Source: Alphaproteobacteria bacterium | GTDB taxonomy: Bacteria > Pseudomonadota > Alphaproteobacteria > Rhizobiales > Devosiaceae | Length of the DNA: 15,126 bases | Assembly: GCA_018820005.1 (NCBI GenBank) | Contig: JAHJOS010000667.1 | Span: 1-15,126, forward strand | Reading direction: 5' to 3' | Part shown: piece after piece, positions 1 through 8,068 of the stretch | Layout of the letters: every line of letters starts with the position of its first letter | How positions within the stretch are numbered: position 1 is the stretch's first letter | Translations under genes and position numbers: made by a program | Notes under the pieces: model-generated | Databases searched by the model: none | What the model was told of the DNA's origin: nothing | What the model saw: only the letters and a program-made list of their open reading frames with translations

Positions 1-1
1 C

Positions 2-220
2 AGCGATGGCCGGCTTGACGACATCTACGCGGCCGCACTGGCTGCCGGAGCCTGTGGCGGCAAGCTGCTGGGCGCTGGTGGCGGCGGCTTTTTCCTGTTC
101 TACGTCCAGCCCCAGCACCGCCAGCGCGTGGTCAGCGCCGTCGGCGCGCTGGGCTGTCAGACCCAGAACTTCCGCTTCGAATCGAGCGGCGTGACCTCAT
201 GGCGAACGAAAATCCAATGA
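2..220 (+). CDS. GHMP family sugar kinase, C-terminal fragment (heptose-7-phosphate kinase-like)
   Basis: This gene enters from the left edge, so only its last 72 codons are visible, ending at TGA 218-220. The fragment contains an IYAAALAAGACGGKLLGAGG-type stretch, which matches the conserved glycine-rich C-terminal motif of GHMP kinases of the D-glycero-D-manno-heptose 7-phosphate kinase (HddA/LmbP) group. A short beta-strand and helix (LFYVQPQHRQRVV) and an 'FRFESSGV' ending follow, also typical of that group. Family members phosphorylate C1 of a sugar phosphate with ATP in the cytoplasm, before nucleotide activation. The substrate cannot be judged from this fragment; fucose and other hexose kinases share the fold. 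The end overlaps the start of the synthase gene by 4 to 22 bases, suggesting one transcript. I am confident of the GHMP class and less so of heptose specificity. Confidence 0.8.
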   Translation, partial: SDGRLDDIYAAALAAGACGGKLLGAGGGGFFLFYVQPQHRQRVVSAVGALGCQTQNFRFESSGVTSWRTKIQ

Positions 221-2115
221 CCCCATTTCACATCGACGGCTTCCCGGTTGGCGGCGAGCGCGTCTACGTCATTGCCGAAGTCGGCAACAATCACAACGGT
301 TCGCTGGAGCTGGCTCGGCAACTGGTCGATGCAGCCATCGAGGCCGGTACCGATTGCGTCAAGTTCCAACTGCGCAACCGTGACGCCCTGTATCGGCGCA
401 AGGCCGATGGCTCGCGCGCCGAGGATCTGGGCGTTGAGTACATTCAGGACTTGCTGGACAAGGTGGAGCTCAGCCTCGATGAACACCGCGAGGTGCGCGC
501 CTATTGCGCGCAGAAGGGTATTACCTACCTATGCACGCCGTGGGATGAACCCAGTGTCGACGCGCTGGCCGACTTTGATGTGGCCGCGCTGAAGATCGCC
601 TCGGCCGATCTGTGCAACCCCTACCTGATTGCTAAAGCCGCGAGTCTGGGCAAACCCCTGATCCTGTCCACCGGCATGTCCTTTGAGCACGAAATCGTTC
701 GAGCCATTGAACAGTTGAATGCGCTGGGTACGCCATTCGCGCTGCTGCATTGCAACAGCGCCTATCCCGCCCCCGAGTCCGATATCCAGCTTGGCTATCT
801 GCGGCGCTTACAGGAATTACACGGTCTGATCGGCTATTCCGGTCATGAGCGTGGCATCGCCATTACCCTCGGTGCAGTCGCGCTGGGTGCCAAGCTGGTG
901 GAGCGGCACATCACCCTGGATCGCGGTATGGAGGGGCCGGACCACCTGGCCAGCCTGGAACCGAGCGAGTTTCGCCAACTGGTCGACGGCATCCGTCAAC
1001 TGGAGCTGGCATTGCCTTGGCAAGGTCCGGGTCGCCATGCCAGTCAGGGCGAGCTGCTCAACCGTGAGAACCTCGGCAAGAGCGTGATCGCCGCATGCGA
1101 CATCACCCGTGGCACCGTCATGGACGCGTCAATGTTGCGTATCGCCAGCCCTGGTCAGGGCCTCCCGCCGTATCGTTTGCCGGAGCTGTTGGGCAAACCG
1201 GCTGGTCGCGATATCGCTTTGGGCGATTTTCTCTTCGACAGTGACCTGAGCGAGCAGGCCCAGGAGCAGGGCCTGGCGTTCGACCTGCCGATCCGCTGGG
1301 GGGTGCCGGTGCGCTATCACGACTTCCTCGATTACCGCCGACGGATCAGCCCGGATCTGTTCGAGTTCCACCTGTCCTACCGTGACCTCAGCCTCAAACC
1401 ACAGCCGTTTCTCGCCGAGGTCGACTGTTCGCGCCTGGTGGTGCACGCGCCAGAGCTGTTCGAGAACAGCGAGCTGCTGGATCTTGCCTCGGACGACCCG
1501 GCCTATCGCCAGCGTTCGATCGACAACCTGCAGCGGGTGGTGGACGCGACCCTGCAAATGGGCGAATTCTTCCCCAATGCCGATGCGCGCCTGATCGTTG
1601 CCAACATTGGTGGCTTTTCCGCCGACGAGCCGCGCCCGCAGGCGATGCGCCCGGAACTTTACGAGCGCTTCCTCGAGGCCTGCCGTCAGGTGGATTTCGC
1701 CGGCACCGAACTGATCCCGCAGAACATGGCGCCGTTCCCCTGGCATTTCGGTGGTCAACGTTACCAGAACATCTTCATGATGCCCGAGGAGCTGGCCGCC
1801 CAGGCACGCGACCATGGCCTGCGTCTGTGCCTGGATCTGTCGCACCTGCAGATGACCTGCTTTCACTTCGGCCTCGACTTCCAGCAGGCGCTGGCGCTGC
1901 TGCTGCCGCATTCGGCGCACCTGCATGTGGCCGATGCCAAAGGCATCAATGGCGAAGGCGTGCTGATGGGCACCGGCGATATCGACTGGCCGGCCACCTG
2001 GGCGCAGATTTGCCAGCACCCGCAGGTCAGCTTCATCCCCGAAGTTTGGCAGGGGCACAAGGATCATGGCGCCGGCTTTTGGTCAGCGCTGCAATTTCTG
2101 ACTCGGCTCGCTTGA
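199..2115 (+). CDS. NeuB-type nonulosonate synthase with SAF domain fused to a sugar-phosphate isomerase/epimerase-like TIM barrel
   Basis: The 638-residue product has three parts. Residues 20-275 are a NeuB-type PEP-condensing domain, with IAEVGNNHNGS (25-35), KFQ (55-57), STGM (157-160), HCNSAYPAP (184-192), GYSGHERG (212-219) and the ERHITLDRGMEGPDH block (235-249). Residues 285-350 are a SAF/antifreeze-like domain. Residues 360-638 resemble xylose-isomerase-like sugar-phosphate isomerases/epimerases, with candidate metal ligands H416, E504, D546, H549, H574 or H576 and E615, and a GEGVLMGTGDIDW segment. NeuB, PseI and LegI normally end after the SAF domain, near 350 residues, so the second barrel is extra. 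The first half should condense PEP with an aldose to give a nonulosonic-type acid; the fused barrel may supply or process that substrate (inference). ATG 199 has a weak GAGCGG upstream. ATG 217, overlapping the kinase stop as ATGA, is an alternative start that keeps every domain. Confidence 0.9.
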   Translation: MANENPMTPFHIDGFPVGGERVYVIAEVGNNHNGSLELARQLVDAAIEAGTDCVKFQLRNRDALYRRKADGSRAEDLGVEYIQDLLDKVELSLDEHREVRAYCAQKGITYLCTPWDEPSVDALADFDVAALKIASADLCNPYLIAKAASLGKPLILSTGMSFEHEIVRAIEQLNALGTPFALLHCNSAYPAPESDIQLGYLRRLQELHGLIGYSGHERGIAITLGAVALGAKLVERHITLDRGMEGPDHLASLEPSEFRQLVDGIRQLELALPWQGPGRHASQGELLNRENLGKSVIAACDITRGTVMDASMLRIASPGQGLPPYRLPELLGKPAGRDIALGDFLFDSDLSEQAQEQGLAFDLPIRWGVPVRYHDFLDYRRRISPDLFEFHLSYRDLSLKPQPFLAEVDCSRLVVHAPELFENSELLDLASDDPAYRQRSIDNLQRVVDATLQMGEFFPNADARLIVANIGGFSADEPRPQAMRPELYERFLEACRQVDFAGTELIPQNMAPFPWHFGGQRYQNIFMMPEELAAQARDHGLRLCLDLSHLQMTCFHFGLDFQQALALLLPHSAHLHVADAKGINGEGVLMGTGDIDWPATWAQICQHPQVSFIPEVWQGHKDHGAGFWSALQFLTRLA

Positions 2116-2126
2116 GCGCCGGTTTC

Positions 2127-2132
2127 GAGAGG
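2127..2132 (+). promoter_or_regulatory. Shine-Dalgarno site setting the ThDP-enzyme start
   Basis: GAGAGG lies 8 bases before GTG 2141 but only 2 bases before the in-frame TTG 2135. The spacing favours GTG 2141 as the real start of the thiamine-diphosphate enzyme gene. Confidence 0.65.
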
Positions 2133-2140
2133 TATTGAAC

Positions 2141-3946
2141 GTGACTCAGACTGTCCGTGTCGCGGATTACATCATGGAGCGCCTGGCGCGCTTGAAGGTC
2201 GGGCAGGTCTACTTCCTGCCGGGCGGTGGCGCGATGCACCTCAATGACGCTCTGGGGCGTCATCCCGACCTGGAGCCCGTGCTTTGCCTGCATGAGCAGG
2301 CTGCCGCCATTGCTGCCGAAGCTGCAGGCAAACTCACCGGTGGCCCTGCCGCCTGCATGACGACGTGCGGCCCGGGGGCGACCAATACCGTGACCGCGGT
2401 ACTCGGTGCCTGGTTGGACTCCACGCCGGTGTTCTTCGTTTCCGGCCAGGTCAAGAGCGCCGATCTCAAAGCAGGCACCGGCCTGCGCATGCTGGGTGTG
2501 CAGGAGGCCGATATCGTTTCGATCGTCCAGCCGATCACCAAGGCGGCCGTCACCCTGACCGATCCAGAAGCGGTAGCCGAGGTTTTCGACCAGCTCGAGC
2601 ATGCTGCGCTTAGCGGCCGTCGTGGCCCGGTGTGGCTGGACGTGCCGCTGGACGTGCAGGCTGCGCAGGTCGATCCCGCCACCTTGCGTCGGGCGCAACC
2701 GCCTGTGGCGACCGAACAATCGGATATCAGCGCGGCTGTGGCGCAGACCGTGGCACTACTGCGCCAGGCCAAGCGCCCGGGCATCATCGCCGGTAGCGGC
2801 ATTCGCATGGCCGGTGCGGTCGAGGCGTTCAACCAGCTGATCGACGCCGCGGGCGTACCGGTCATGCCGACCTGGCTGGCCATGGACATCATTGAGGACG
2901 AACATCCTCTGTACGGCGGCCGTCCCGGCTCAATCGCCCCGCGCTGGGCCAATTTCGCCCTGCAGAACTGCGACCTGCTGATTGTCCTCGGCTCACGTCT
3001 GGACATGGCGCTGACCGCATATAACCACGCACATTTCGCCCCATACGCGAAGAAGGTCGTGGTGGACATCGATCCGGCGGAAATCGCCAAGTTGCAGATG
3101 CCCATCGAGGTGTCGGTGGTCTCCGATGTCAAACCTTTCATCGAGGCACTGGCGGCGAAGGTTTCCCGTGATCGGCTGCCGTCCTACGCCGACTGGTTGG
3201 CGCGCATCGCTGATTGGCGCAAGCAATATCCGCTGCTGCAAGCCGAGCATGCCGACGACAGCCAGGGTGTAAGCATGTATTACTTCACCGATCAGTTGTC
3301 CTCGCAGCTCAACGAAGGGGACGTGATCGCGCCGGGCAGTTCAGGCTTCGCGTCGGAGTTGTTCCTGCTCAACCTGCGTCTGAAGAAGGGCCAGCGCTGC
3401 TTCCATAACCGTGGTACCGGGTCGATGGGCTTTGGTATCCCGTCGGCGATTGGCGCCTGCCTGGCCTCCGGTCGCCAGCCGACTGTGTGTGTCGAAGGTG
3501 ATGGTGGCTTGCAACTGAACGTTCAGGAGCTGGCGACCCTTGCTGCACAGCGGCTGCCGATCAAGTGCTTCGTCATCAACAATCAGGGCTATGCCTCGAT
3601 TCGTGCATCGCAAAGCGCGCACTTCAAGCTGCTGGTCGGCGCTGATGCCAGCAGCGGCTTGCAATTGCCGGATCTGGCGCAGTTGGCTAGCGCCTATGGT
3701 GTGGGTTACGCACGTATCGAGTCGCATACCAATCTGCAGGACAACCTGCAAAGGGTGCTGGATCGCGATGGTCCGGTGATCTGCGAGGTGCTGGTGCAAG
3801 TCGAGGAGCCGCGTGTGCCTCGGGTGATGACGCGCATCGACGAGAATGGCAAGCCGGTAACGGGCGCCCTGGAAGACCTGTATCCCTTCCTTAGCCGCGA
3901 GGAACTGGCACAACAGATGGCTGTATCGCTGGAACCTCCCGCATGA
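2141..3946 (+). CDS. Thiamine-diphosphate-dependent enzyme, acetolactate-synthase-like
   Basis: The 601-residue product has the pyrimidine-central-pyrophosphate layout of the acetolactate synthase superfamily. Visible marks are FLPGGG near residue 26, the HEQAA motif with the presumed ThDP-activating glutamate E52, GPGATN (about 78-83), and a ThDP/Mg motif of GDG (D454) followed by NN at 480-481. The tail (EEPRVPRVMTRIDENG ... LEDLYPFL) is of a type I associate with homologues in polysaccharide loci rather than with branched-chain amino acid synthesis. Such enzymes decarboxylate a 2-oxo acid and can transfer the resulting two-carbon unit; YerE, in yersiniose synthesis, does this onto a keto-sugar. 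No small regulatory subunit is adjacent. I infer a role in making a branched or unusual sugar; a plain decarboxylase or carboligase remains possible. GTG 2141 was chosen from ribosome-site spacing; TTG 2135 is the alternative. The stop overlaps the next gene as ATGA. Confidence 0.88.
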   Translation: MTQTVRVADYIMERLARLKVGQVYFLPGGGAMHLNDALGRHPDLEPVLCLHEQAAAIAAEAAGKLTGGPAACMTTCGPGATNTVTAVLGAWLDSTPVFFVSGQVKSADLKAGTGLRMLGVQEADIVSIVQPITKAAVTLTDPEAVAEVFDQLEHAALSGRRGPVWLDVPLDVQAAQVDPATLRRAQPPVATEQSDISAAVAQTVALLRQAKRPGIIAGSGIRMAGAVEAFNQLIDAAGVPVMPTWLAMDIIEDEHPLYGGRPGSIAPRWANFALQNCDLLIVLGSRLDMALTAYNHAHFAPYAKKVVVDIDPAEIAKLQMPIEVSVVSDVKPFIEALAAKVSRDRLPSYADWLARIADWRKQYPLLQAEHADDSQGVSMYYFTDQLSSQLNEGDVIAPGSSGFASELFLLNLRLKKGQRCFHNRGTGSMGFGIPSAIGACLASGRQPTVCVEGDGGLQLNVQELATLAAQRLPIKCFVINNQGYASIRASQSAHFKLLVGADASSGLQLPDLAQLASAYGVGYARIESHTNLQDNLQRVLDRDGPVICEVLVQVEEPRVPRVMTRIDENGKPVTGALEDLYPFLSREELAQQMAVSLEPPA

Positions 3947-4701
3947 AGGCGTGGCTCAAGCGTCGTCTGACCGGTCTGTGCTATGGCTACCTGCGTGGCC
4001 AGCCTGACTGGGCTCATGAAAAATCACCAGAAGTGCGCCATGCGCGTGTTATGCCCATGGCCAGCCACGCGCCATGGGTCAATGACGCCGCGTTTCGCGA
4101 GGTGCACGAGGCCGTGCGCGATCACACCCTGGTCGACATGATGCGCTTGTATGAATTGTGGACGCTGGTTCGCCAGCTAGGCGACGTTGACGGTGATTTC
4201 CTGGAAGTCGGCGTGTGGCGCGGTGGCTCGGGATGTCTGATGGCGATGGCTGACTTGCGAGAGCGGCGCAGTGTGTTCCTGGCCGATACCTTCAGCGGTG
4301 TGGTCAAGGCCAGTTCGCACGACACCAGTTACCGTGGAGGGGAGCATGCTGATACCGGGGTCGATCTGGTTGTCGGATTGGCTGAGCGTTGCCAGGTGGC
4401 GGAGCGGGTTCGCGTACTGGTCGGTATGTTCCCGGAACACAATGCGGAACTGATCAGCGACAGGCTGGCACTGGTGCACATCGACGTGGATGTCTTCGAC
4501 TCCGCTCGCGATGTACTGCTCTGGGCGGCGCCCCGGCTCGTGAGAGGTGGCGTGGTCATTTTCGACGATTACGGTTTCTATGGCTGTGAGGGGGTCACGC
4601 GCATGGTCAATGAGTTCGTGACGCAGCACCAGGGCTATCGCTTCGTGCATAACCTCAATGGACACGCAGTCCTGATCAAGGTGGCGGACCATGGCGAATG
4701 A
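3943..4701 (+). CDS. TylF/MycF-family (macrocin-type) O-methyltransferase
   Basis: The 252-residue product has the TylF signature: GDFLEVGVWRGGS (84-96), which forms the SAM-binding loop; an ADTFSGV strand (114-120); HIDVDVFDS (179-187), with acidic residues likely to bind Mg2+; and a GGVVIFDDYG block (202-211) with D208 and D209. Members of this family are SAM- and metal-dependent O-methyltransferases that methylate hydroxyls of deoxysugars, classically on macrolides. Here the gene is embedded among nucleotide-sugar and glycosyltransferase genes, so a sugar hydroxyl of the surface glycan is the likely target (inference). ATG 3943 overlaps the previous stop as ATGA, and the 3' end overlaps the next gene by 11 bases, pointing to translational coupling. 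No signal peptide or membrane segment is seen. The family call is firm; the substrate is unknown. Confidence 0.88.
   Translation: MKAWLKRRLTGLCYGYLRGQPDWAHEKSPEVRHARVMPMASHAPWVNDAAFREVHEAVRDHTLVDMMRLYELWTLVRQLGDVDGDFLEVGVWRGGSGCLMAMADLRERRSVFLADTFSGVVKASSHDTSYRGGEHADTGVDLVVGLAERCQVAERVRVLVGMFPEHNAELISDRLALVHIDVDVFDSARDVLLWAAPRLVRGGVVIFDDYGFYGCEGVTRMVNEFVTQHQGYRFVHNLNGHAVLIKVADHGE
4678..4684 (+). promoter_or_regulatory. Shine-Dalgarno site inside the TylF gene
   Basis: AAGGTGG lies 6 bases before ATG 4691, within the end of the preceding coding sequence. It supports the overlapping start of the first FkbM gene. Confidence 0.6.
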
Positions 4702-5749
4702 GTTCGGCTTGGATCAGTTGTTGATTTACGGGGCACGGCTTGCGGGACGGCGGGTACGTGATTATCTGGCGGCTCACGGTCAGTCCGTGGACGCTTTTCT
4801 TGATCGGGATGAAAGCCTGGATGAGGTCGATGGCCTGCCTGTCTACAGTGCCCAGCGCTGGGCGGCCAGTCACGATCCAAGCGCAGCGTGCGTGTTGATC
4901 GGTGTGTTCAACGCCCATGTGGATACCCGGGACATTTTCGACGACCTCGAGGCCCTCGGTTACGCCCGCATCGTCAGCATGGTGGAGTTCGTTCGCCTTT
5001 ACCCTCAGGACCAGCCATTTCGTTATTGGCTGGTCGAGCCACAGTTCTACGAGCGGCACGCCCCTCGTATCGCCTCGTTACGCGCGATTCTGGCCGATGA
5101 AGCCAGCAAGACGCTGCTGGACGCGATCTTGGAGTATCGCACCCTGGGTGACCCTCGCTGTCTGCCAGCGATTTCCGCCCAACAGTACTTTCCCGGCGAC
5201 CTGCCTCGCCTACCCGAACCGCTGCGTTTCATCGACTGCGGTGCCTACACCGGAGATACGGTCCAGTCGTTTCTGGGCGCGGGCGTTCGCTTCGCCAGCC
5301 TGGCGACGTTCGAGCCGGATCTGGACAACTATCGATACCTGACAGCGCATCTCGGCTCGGTTCCCGGAGCCATCCATTTCCCCTGCGGTGTGTCGGACAG
5401 CAACCGAGTGAGTGGTTATGATCCTGCGTTGGGGGCGGGCGGTCACCTCATCGAATCGGGCGGCAATCCCGTGTGCTGTGTGCGTCTGGATGACGCGTTG
5501 CCAGGTTTTGCTCCCAACTTCATCAAGATGGATGTGGAAGGTGAAGAGCCTGCAGCACTGCGCGGCGCGGAGAATCTTCTGCGCATACATCGACCCCGTC
5601 TGGCCATCAGCATCTATCACCGCGCTGAGCATCTCTGGAAGATAGCTGAGCAACTACAGGACTACGACCTGGGTTATCGACTCTACCTGCGCTGTCACTC
5701 GCCAAGTACCTTCGATGTGGTGCTCTACGCCGTACCCGGACGATCATGA
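4691..5749 (+). CDS. FkbM-family methyltransferase with N-terminal Rossmann-like domain (copy 1)
   Basis: The 352-residue product has two parts. Residues 10-100 form a nucleotide-binding-like fold: LIYGARLAGR at 11-20, then AFLDRD at 35-40 and a VLIGVF strand near 68-73. It resembles the N-terminal half of PglD-type proteins. Residues 175-345 form a SAM-dependent FkbM methyltransferase, with FIDCGAYTGDT (180-190) as the SAM loop, an FEPD strand end at 207-210, and the FkbM hallmark FIKMDVEGEEPAALRGAE (277-294) followed by RLAISIYHR (303-311). FkbM enzymes usually O-methylate sugars or polyketides. The gene overlaps the TylF gene by 11 bases and has a good internal ribosome site. The second FkbM gene in this window shares the same layout, including the helical linker with a DE-S-K/R pattern. 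The class is confident; the target hydroxyl is unknown. Confidence 0.9.
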   Translation: MANEFGLDQLLIYGARLAGRRVRDYLAAHGQSVDAFLDRDESLDEVDGLPVYSAQRWAASHDPSAACVLIGVFNAHVDTRDIFDDLEALGYARIVSMVEFVRLYPQDQPFRYWLVEPQFYERHAPRIASLRAILADEASKTLLDAILEYRTLGDPRCLPAISAQQYFPGDLPRLPEPLRFIDCGAYTGDTVQSFLGAGVRFASLATFEPDLDNYRYLTAHLGSVPGAIHFPCGVSDSNRVSGYDPALGAGGHLIESGGNPVCCVRLDDALPGFAPNFIKMDVEGEEPAALRGAENLLRIHRPRLAISIYHRAEHLWKIAEQLQDYDLGYRLYLRCHSPSTFDVVLYAVPGRS

Positions 5750-5799
5750 CCCGCACGCTGGCAGTGAAATACGCGCCGGTCGCTTTACAAGGAAATTGC

Positions 5800-5804
5800 A
5801 GGTG
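5800..5804 (+). promoter_or_regulatory. Shine-Dalgarno site setting start 5811
   Basis: AGGTG lies 6 bases before ATG 5811. It supports this start over an in-frame ATG at 5715, which would run back 35 bases into the FkbM gene and add 32 residues unrelated to the Rossmann-like domain. Confidence 0.55.
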
Positions 5805-5810
5805 CGATCA

Positions 5811-6791
5811 ATGAACGAACCTTCTTCGATGGCTGAGTCTGTCGTTGTCTACGGCGGTGGTCAGATAGGTGTCGGATTCTGTCGGCGCTTGCTGCAGCAC
5901 GGCGTGGATGTGCGCGCCATCATTGATCGCAAGCCCGAAGGTGTGACGGATGCACCTGTGCCGGTAATGAATGTCGAGGCATGCCTGCAGCAGCACGGTA
6001 ACCTGCTGGTCTTTGTGGCGATAGGCAATGGCCTTGCTCATCCCGAGATCGCAGGTGTTCTGCGTAGCGTTGGTTATACGACGATTCTTCACCTGCCGGT
6101 TTTTCTCCGTGGAGAGAAGGCTGCTGCCATGACGCGTGCTTGGAATGCCTTCTATTCCGGGGATTATGCTACGCCATGCGCGAGTTTTGACGAGCTGTAT
6201 ACCGTTCGAGCCGCGGACTACATTCTGAGTACGTTATCAGACTATGTGACTTCCATCGTACACAAGGACTACGTGTATACCGTGCGGCGCTCTTACGATG
6301 GTATCGATCACGACTACGCCGACTACTTCAAGTGGCAAGGCCAGTCGCAGGACCTCATCGACAAGGCGACGAACGTGCGCCTGGATGATCCTGTCGTCAA
6401 GACGCTGCTTCCGTTCGATGAACTCTTTACTCTGGAGCAGGTGGAGTTCTACCGCTCCAAGACATTCTTCGACTTGAGCGACTACTACCGCGAGGCCGCG
6501 TCCGTCGCTGTGTTCGACGAGGCGTTGCACCGTTTCAATATCCTCGATGGCTCTCACCGCGCGTTCTATCTTGAACGTCAGGGTTTCGATGGCATTCCGC
6601 TCAAGATGAAGAAAGACGAGTGGGAGGCCTATTTCCGTGAGCGGCAGGCGCAGGCTCTGATGGATCATTGTCGGATTCTGCAAACACTACCTGCCGTCGT
6701 GAAGCATCCAGCGTTCATGTCGTTTCCGGTTCGTGAACGCGAGCCGGACGCCGAGTTTATGCGCCTGGTCAAGGAAGTTTGCCCTCTATGA
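5811..6791 (+). CDS. Unknown protein: Rossmann-like N-terminus plus ParB/sulfiredoxin-like 'DGSHR' domain
   Basis: I do not recognise a named family for the whole 326-residue product. Residues 11-100 form a Rossmann-like segment (VVYGGGQIG at 12-20, AIIDRKPEG at 36-44, VFVAIGNG at 67-74), like those in the neighbouring FkbM proteins. Residues 190-270 lead into RFNILDGSHR (241-250) and GFDGIPLKM (258-266). 'DG-x-HR ... IP' is the pattern of the phosphate/nucleotide-binding loop in the ParB/sulfiredoxin fold. An LPAVVKHPAF segment follows. The next gene repeats this order with weaker identity, so the two look like diverged paralogues. The ParB/Srx fold includes CTP-binding ParB, ATP-using sulfiredoxin and the free-serine kinase SerK, so a small-molecule or sugar kinase is possible, though unproven. 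The upstream gap is 61 bases. The gene is surely real, given its length, ribosome site and coupling to the next gene. Confidence 0.75.
   Translation: MNEPSSMAESVVVYGGGQIGVGFCRRLLQHGVDVRAIIDRKPEGVTDAPVPVMNVEACLQQHGNLLVFVAIGNGLAHPEIAGVLRSVGYTTILHLPVFLRGEKAAAMTRAWNAFYSGDYATPCASFDELYTVRAADYILSTLSDYVTSIVHKDYVYTVRRSYDGIDHDYADYFKWQGQSQDLIDKATNVRLDDPVVKTLLPFDELFTLEQVEFYRSKTFFDLSDYYREAASVAVFDEALHRFNILDGSHRAFYLERQGFDGIPLKMKKDEWEAYFRERQAQALMDHCRILQTLPAVVKHPAFMSFPVREREPDAEFMRLVKEVCPL
6771..6777 (+). promoter_or_regulatory. Shine-Dalgarno site for the second ParB/Srx-like gene
   Basis: AAGGAAG lies 10 bases before ATG 6788, inside the end of the preceding gene. It supports ATG 6788 (ATGA overlap) over the in-frame TTG at 6779, which sits only one base after this motif. 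Confidence 0.55.
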
Positions 6792-8068
6792 TGTGGACAG
6801 CGCACACGCCGGTCATTCTCTACGGTGCGGCCCATCGCGGCACCATGGTTTCGCGCTATCTACGAAGTGACTGCAATATCATCGGCTTCATCGATAAACG
6901 TGCTGCCGAGATAGGTGTTCACGAGGGCATACCGGTCATGAGTTCCGCCGCAGCTGACAAGCAGGCCCTCGTGATTGTCTGCGTGAACAACATCTTCGAG
7001 CATGAAAGCATCGCATTGAGTTTGGCTGCCGAAGGGTTCGGGCATGTCATCTTCTGCCCCGTGGACGGCTCCAACATGTCGTGGCGGTCTGAAGAGGACC
7101 GCGCCGCGATGGCGAGGGTTTACAACAACATCATTGGCGAACGACTGAGTTTACCCACTGCGGTTCCCGAGCTGGACGGCCTGTTTCGCCCTGCATACCA
7201 GGACGATGCGCTCATCGAGGTCGCGGCGGATGAGGTGCTGGCATGGGTACCGGCACTGCTCGCGTTTGCACGCCGCAACGGCAACGGGCTGTTCAAGGAC
7301 AGTCCGATGCTCACGCTGTTTCCCTACCTAGAACTGTTCAAGTGGTTCGATGGTGAGGCTGATGCGACTCCAGATCACTATATCGATCTGTATTGTCGTA
7401 ACGCTGCCGAACAGTTCGGCATCGGCCAAACGGCCGCATGGATAGATAACGTACTGAAAAGTCGCAGGCAGGTGTATGAGCGCATGCGGCAGACTGAATC
7501 CATCGATCCTCTGTTTTTTCTGAATCACGCGGTCAACGCCGACTGGAATGAGGATGAAGGGCACTTCAACATGGACAGTGGCAAGCATCGCGCAGCTTTC
7601 CTGATCCATCGCAAACGCTCGCTGATTCCGCTTCGGTTGTCGGTCAGCGATTATGAGACCTACCTCAATCGTCCTGCTCTGCAGTCGTTGATCGAGCACA
7701 TGATGCAAACGAGTGTCACCGAACTGCCCTATCCGGTAATGCACCCGTACTTTCTGAAGGCGCCGTACCACGCGGAAAGCGCCTATTACGAAACACTGCT
7801 GAAATTGTGTCGCTCGTTCGTGCTGGTGAATTTCAGCAATACTGGCCGGGTCAGTCTCAAGGGCGTCATTCTGCGGGTCGAATGCGCTGATCTCGAGCCA
7901 CTGGCGCAGGCGTTTGCCCTCTTGGGTTGTTCGATCTGCTACGCGTATCAGGAGAGCGAGTTCGATCGACGAATCAGGTGCCTTTATCGAATTGCCGATC
8001 GTTTTATCCAGCAGGACACTACGCCGGAAAAATATGATTTCCTGCTGGATGGGCGGGGGCCTCAGTGA
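6788..8068 (+). CDS. Unknown protein: Rossmann-like N-terminus plus diverged ParB/sulfiredoxin-like domain
   Basis: The 426-residue product parallels the preceding gene. Residues 8-95 are Rossmann-like (VILYGAAHRG at 9-18, GFIDKRA at 33-39, LVIVCVNN at 61-68). The middle (110-235) is helical and unassigned. GHFNMDSGKHRAAF (258-271), then SLIPLRLS (278-285) and ELPYPVMHPYF (312-322), line up with the DGSHR ... GIPLKM ... LPAVVKHPAF run of its neighbour. Residues 335-426 form an extra alpha/beta-looking tail absent from the neighbour. The motif is SGKHR rather than DGSHR, so the activities may differ: one copy catalytic and one accessory, or two substrates. It overlaps the upstream gene as ATGA, and its stop overlaps the nucleotidyltransferase start. 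I cannot name a function; a nucleotide-dependent step on a glycan precursor is an inference from fold and context. Confidence 0.75.
   Translation: MMWTAHTPVILYGAAHRGTMVSRYLRSDCNIIGFIDKRAAEIGVHEGIPVMSSAAADKQALVIVCVNNIFEHESIALSLAAEGFGHVIFCPVDGSNMSWRSEEDRAAMARVYNNIIGERLSLPTAVPELDGLFRPAYQDDALIEVAADEVLAWVPALLAFARRNGNGLFKDSPMLTLFPYLELFKWFDGEADATPDHYIDLYCRNAAEQFGIGQTAAWIDNVLKSRRQVYERMRQTESIDPLFFLNHAVNADWNEDEGHFNMDSGKHRAAFLIHRKRSLIPLRLSVSDYETYLNRPALQSLIEHMMQTSVTELPYPVMHPYFLKAPYHAESAYYETLLKLCRSFVLVNFSNTGRVSLKGVILRVECADLEPLAQAFALLGCSICYAYQESEFDRRIRCLYRIADRFIQQDTTPEKYDFLLDGRGPQ

Noticed and set aside
1129..2067. A 312-codon open frame on the minus strand opposite the NeuB fusion gene
   Set aside because: The plus strand carries a clear NeuB/isomerase protein with conserved motifs throughout. 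The antisense translation shows no recognisable domain, and such frames are common in GC-rich DNA.
2260..3141. A 293-codon minus-strand frame opposite the ThDP enzyme
   Set aside because: The translation is low-complexity (Ser/Ala/Thr-rich), typical of antisense in GC-rich genes, and lies fully within a well-supported plus-strand gene.
5715..5810. An upstream ATG extending the first ParB/Srx-like protein by 32 residues
   Set aside because: It overlaps the FkbM gene, adds a sequence unlike a Rossmann start, and has no ribosome site as good as the one before ATG 5811.
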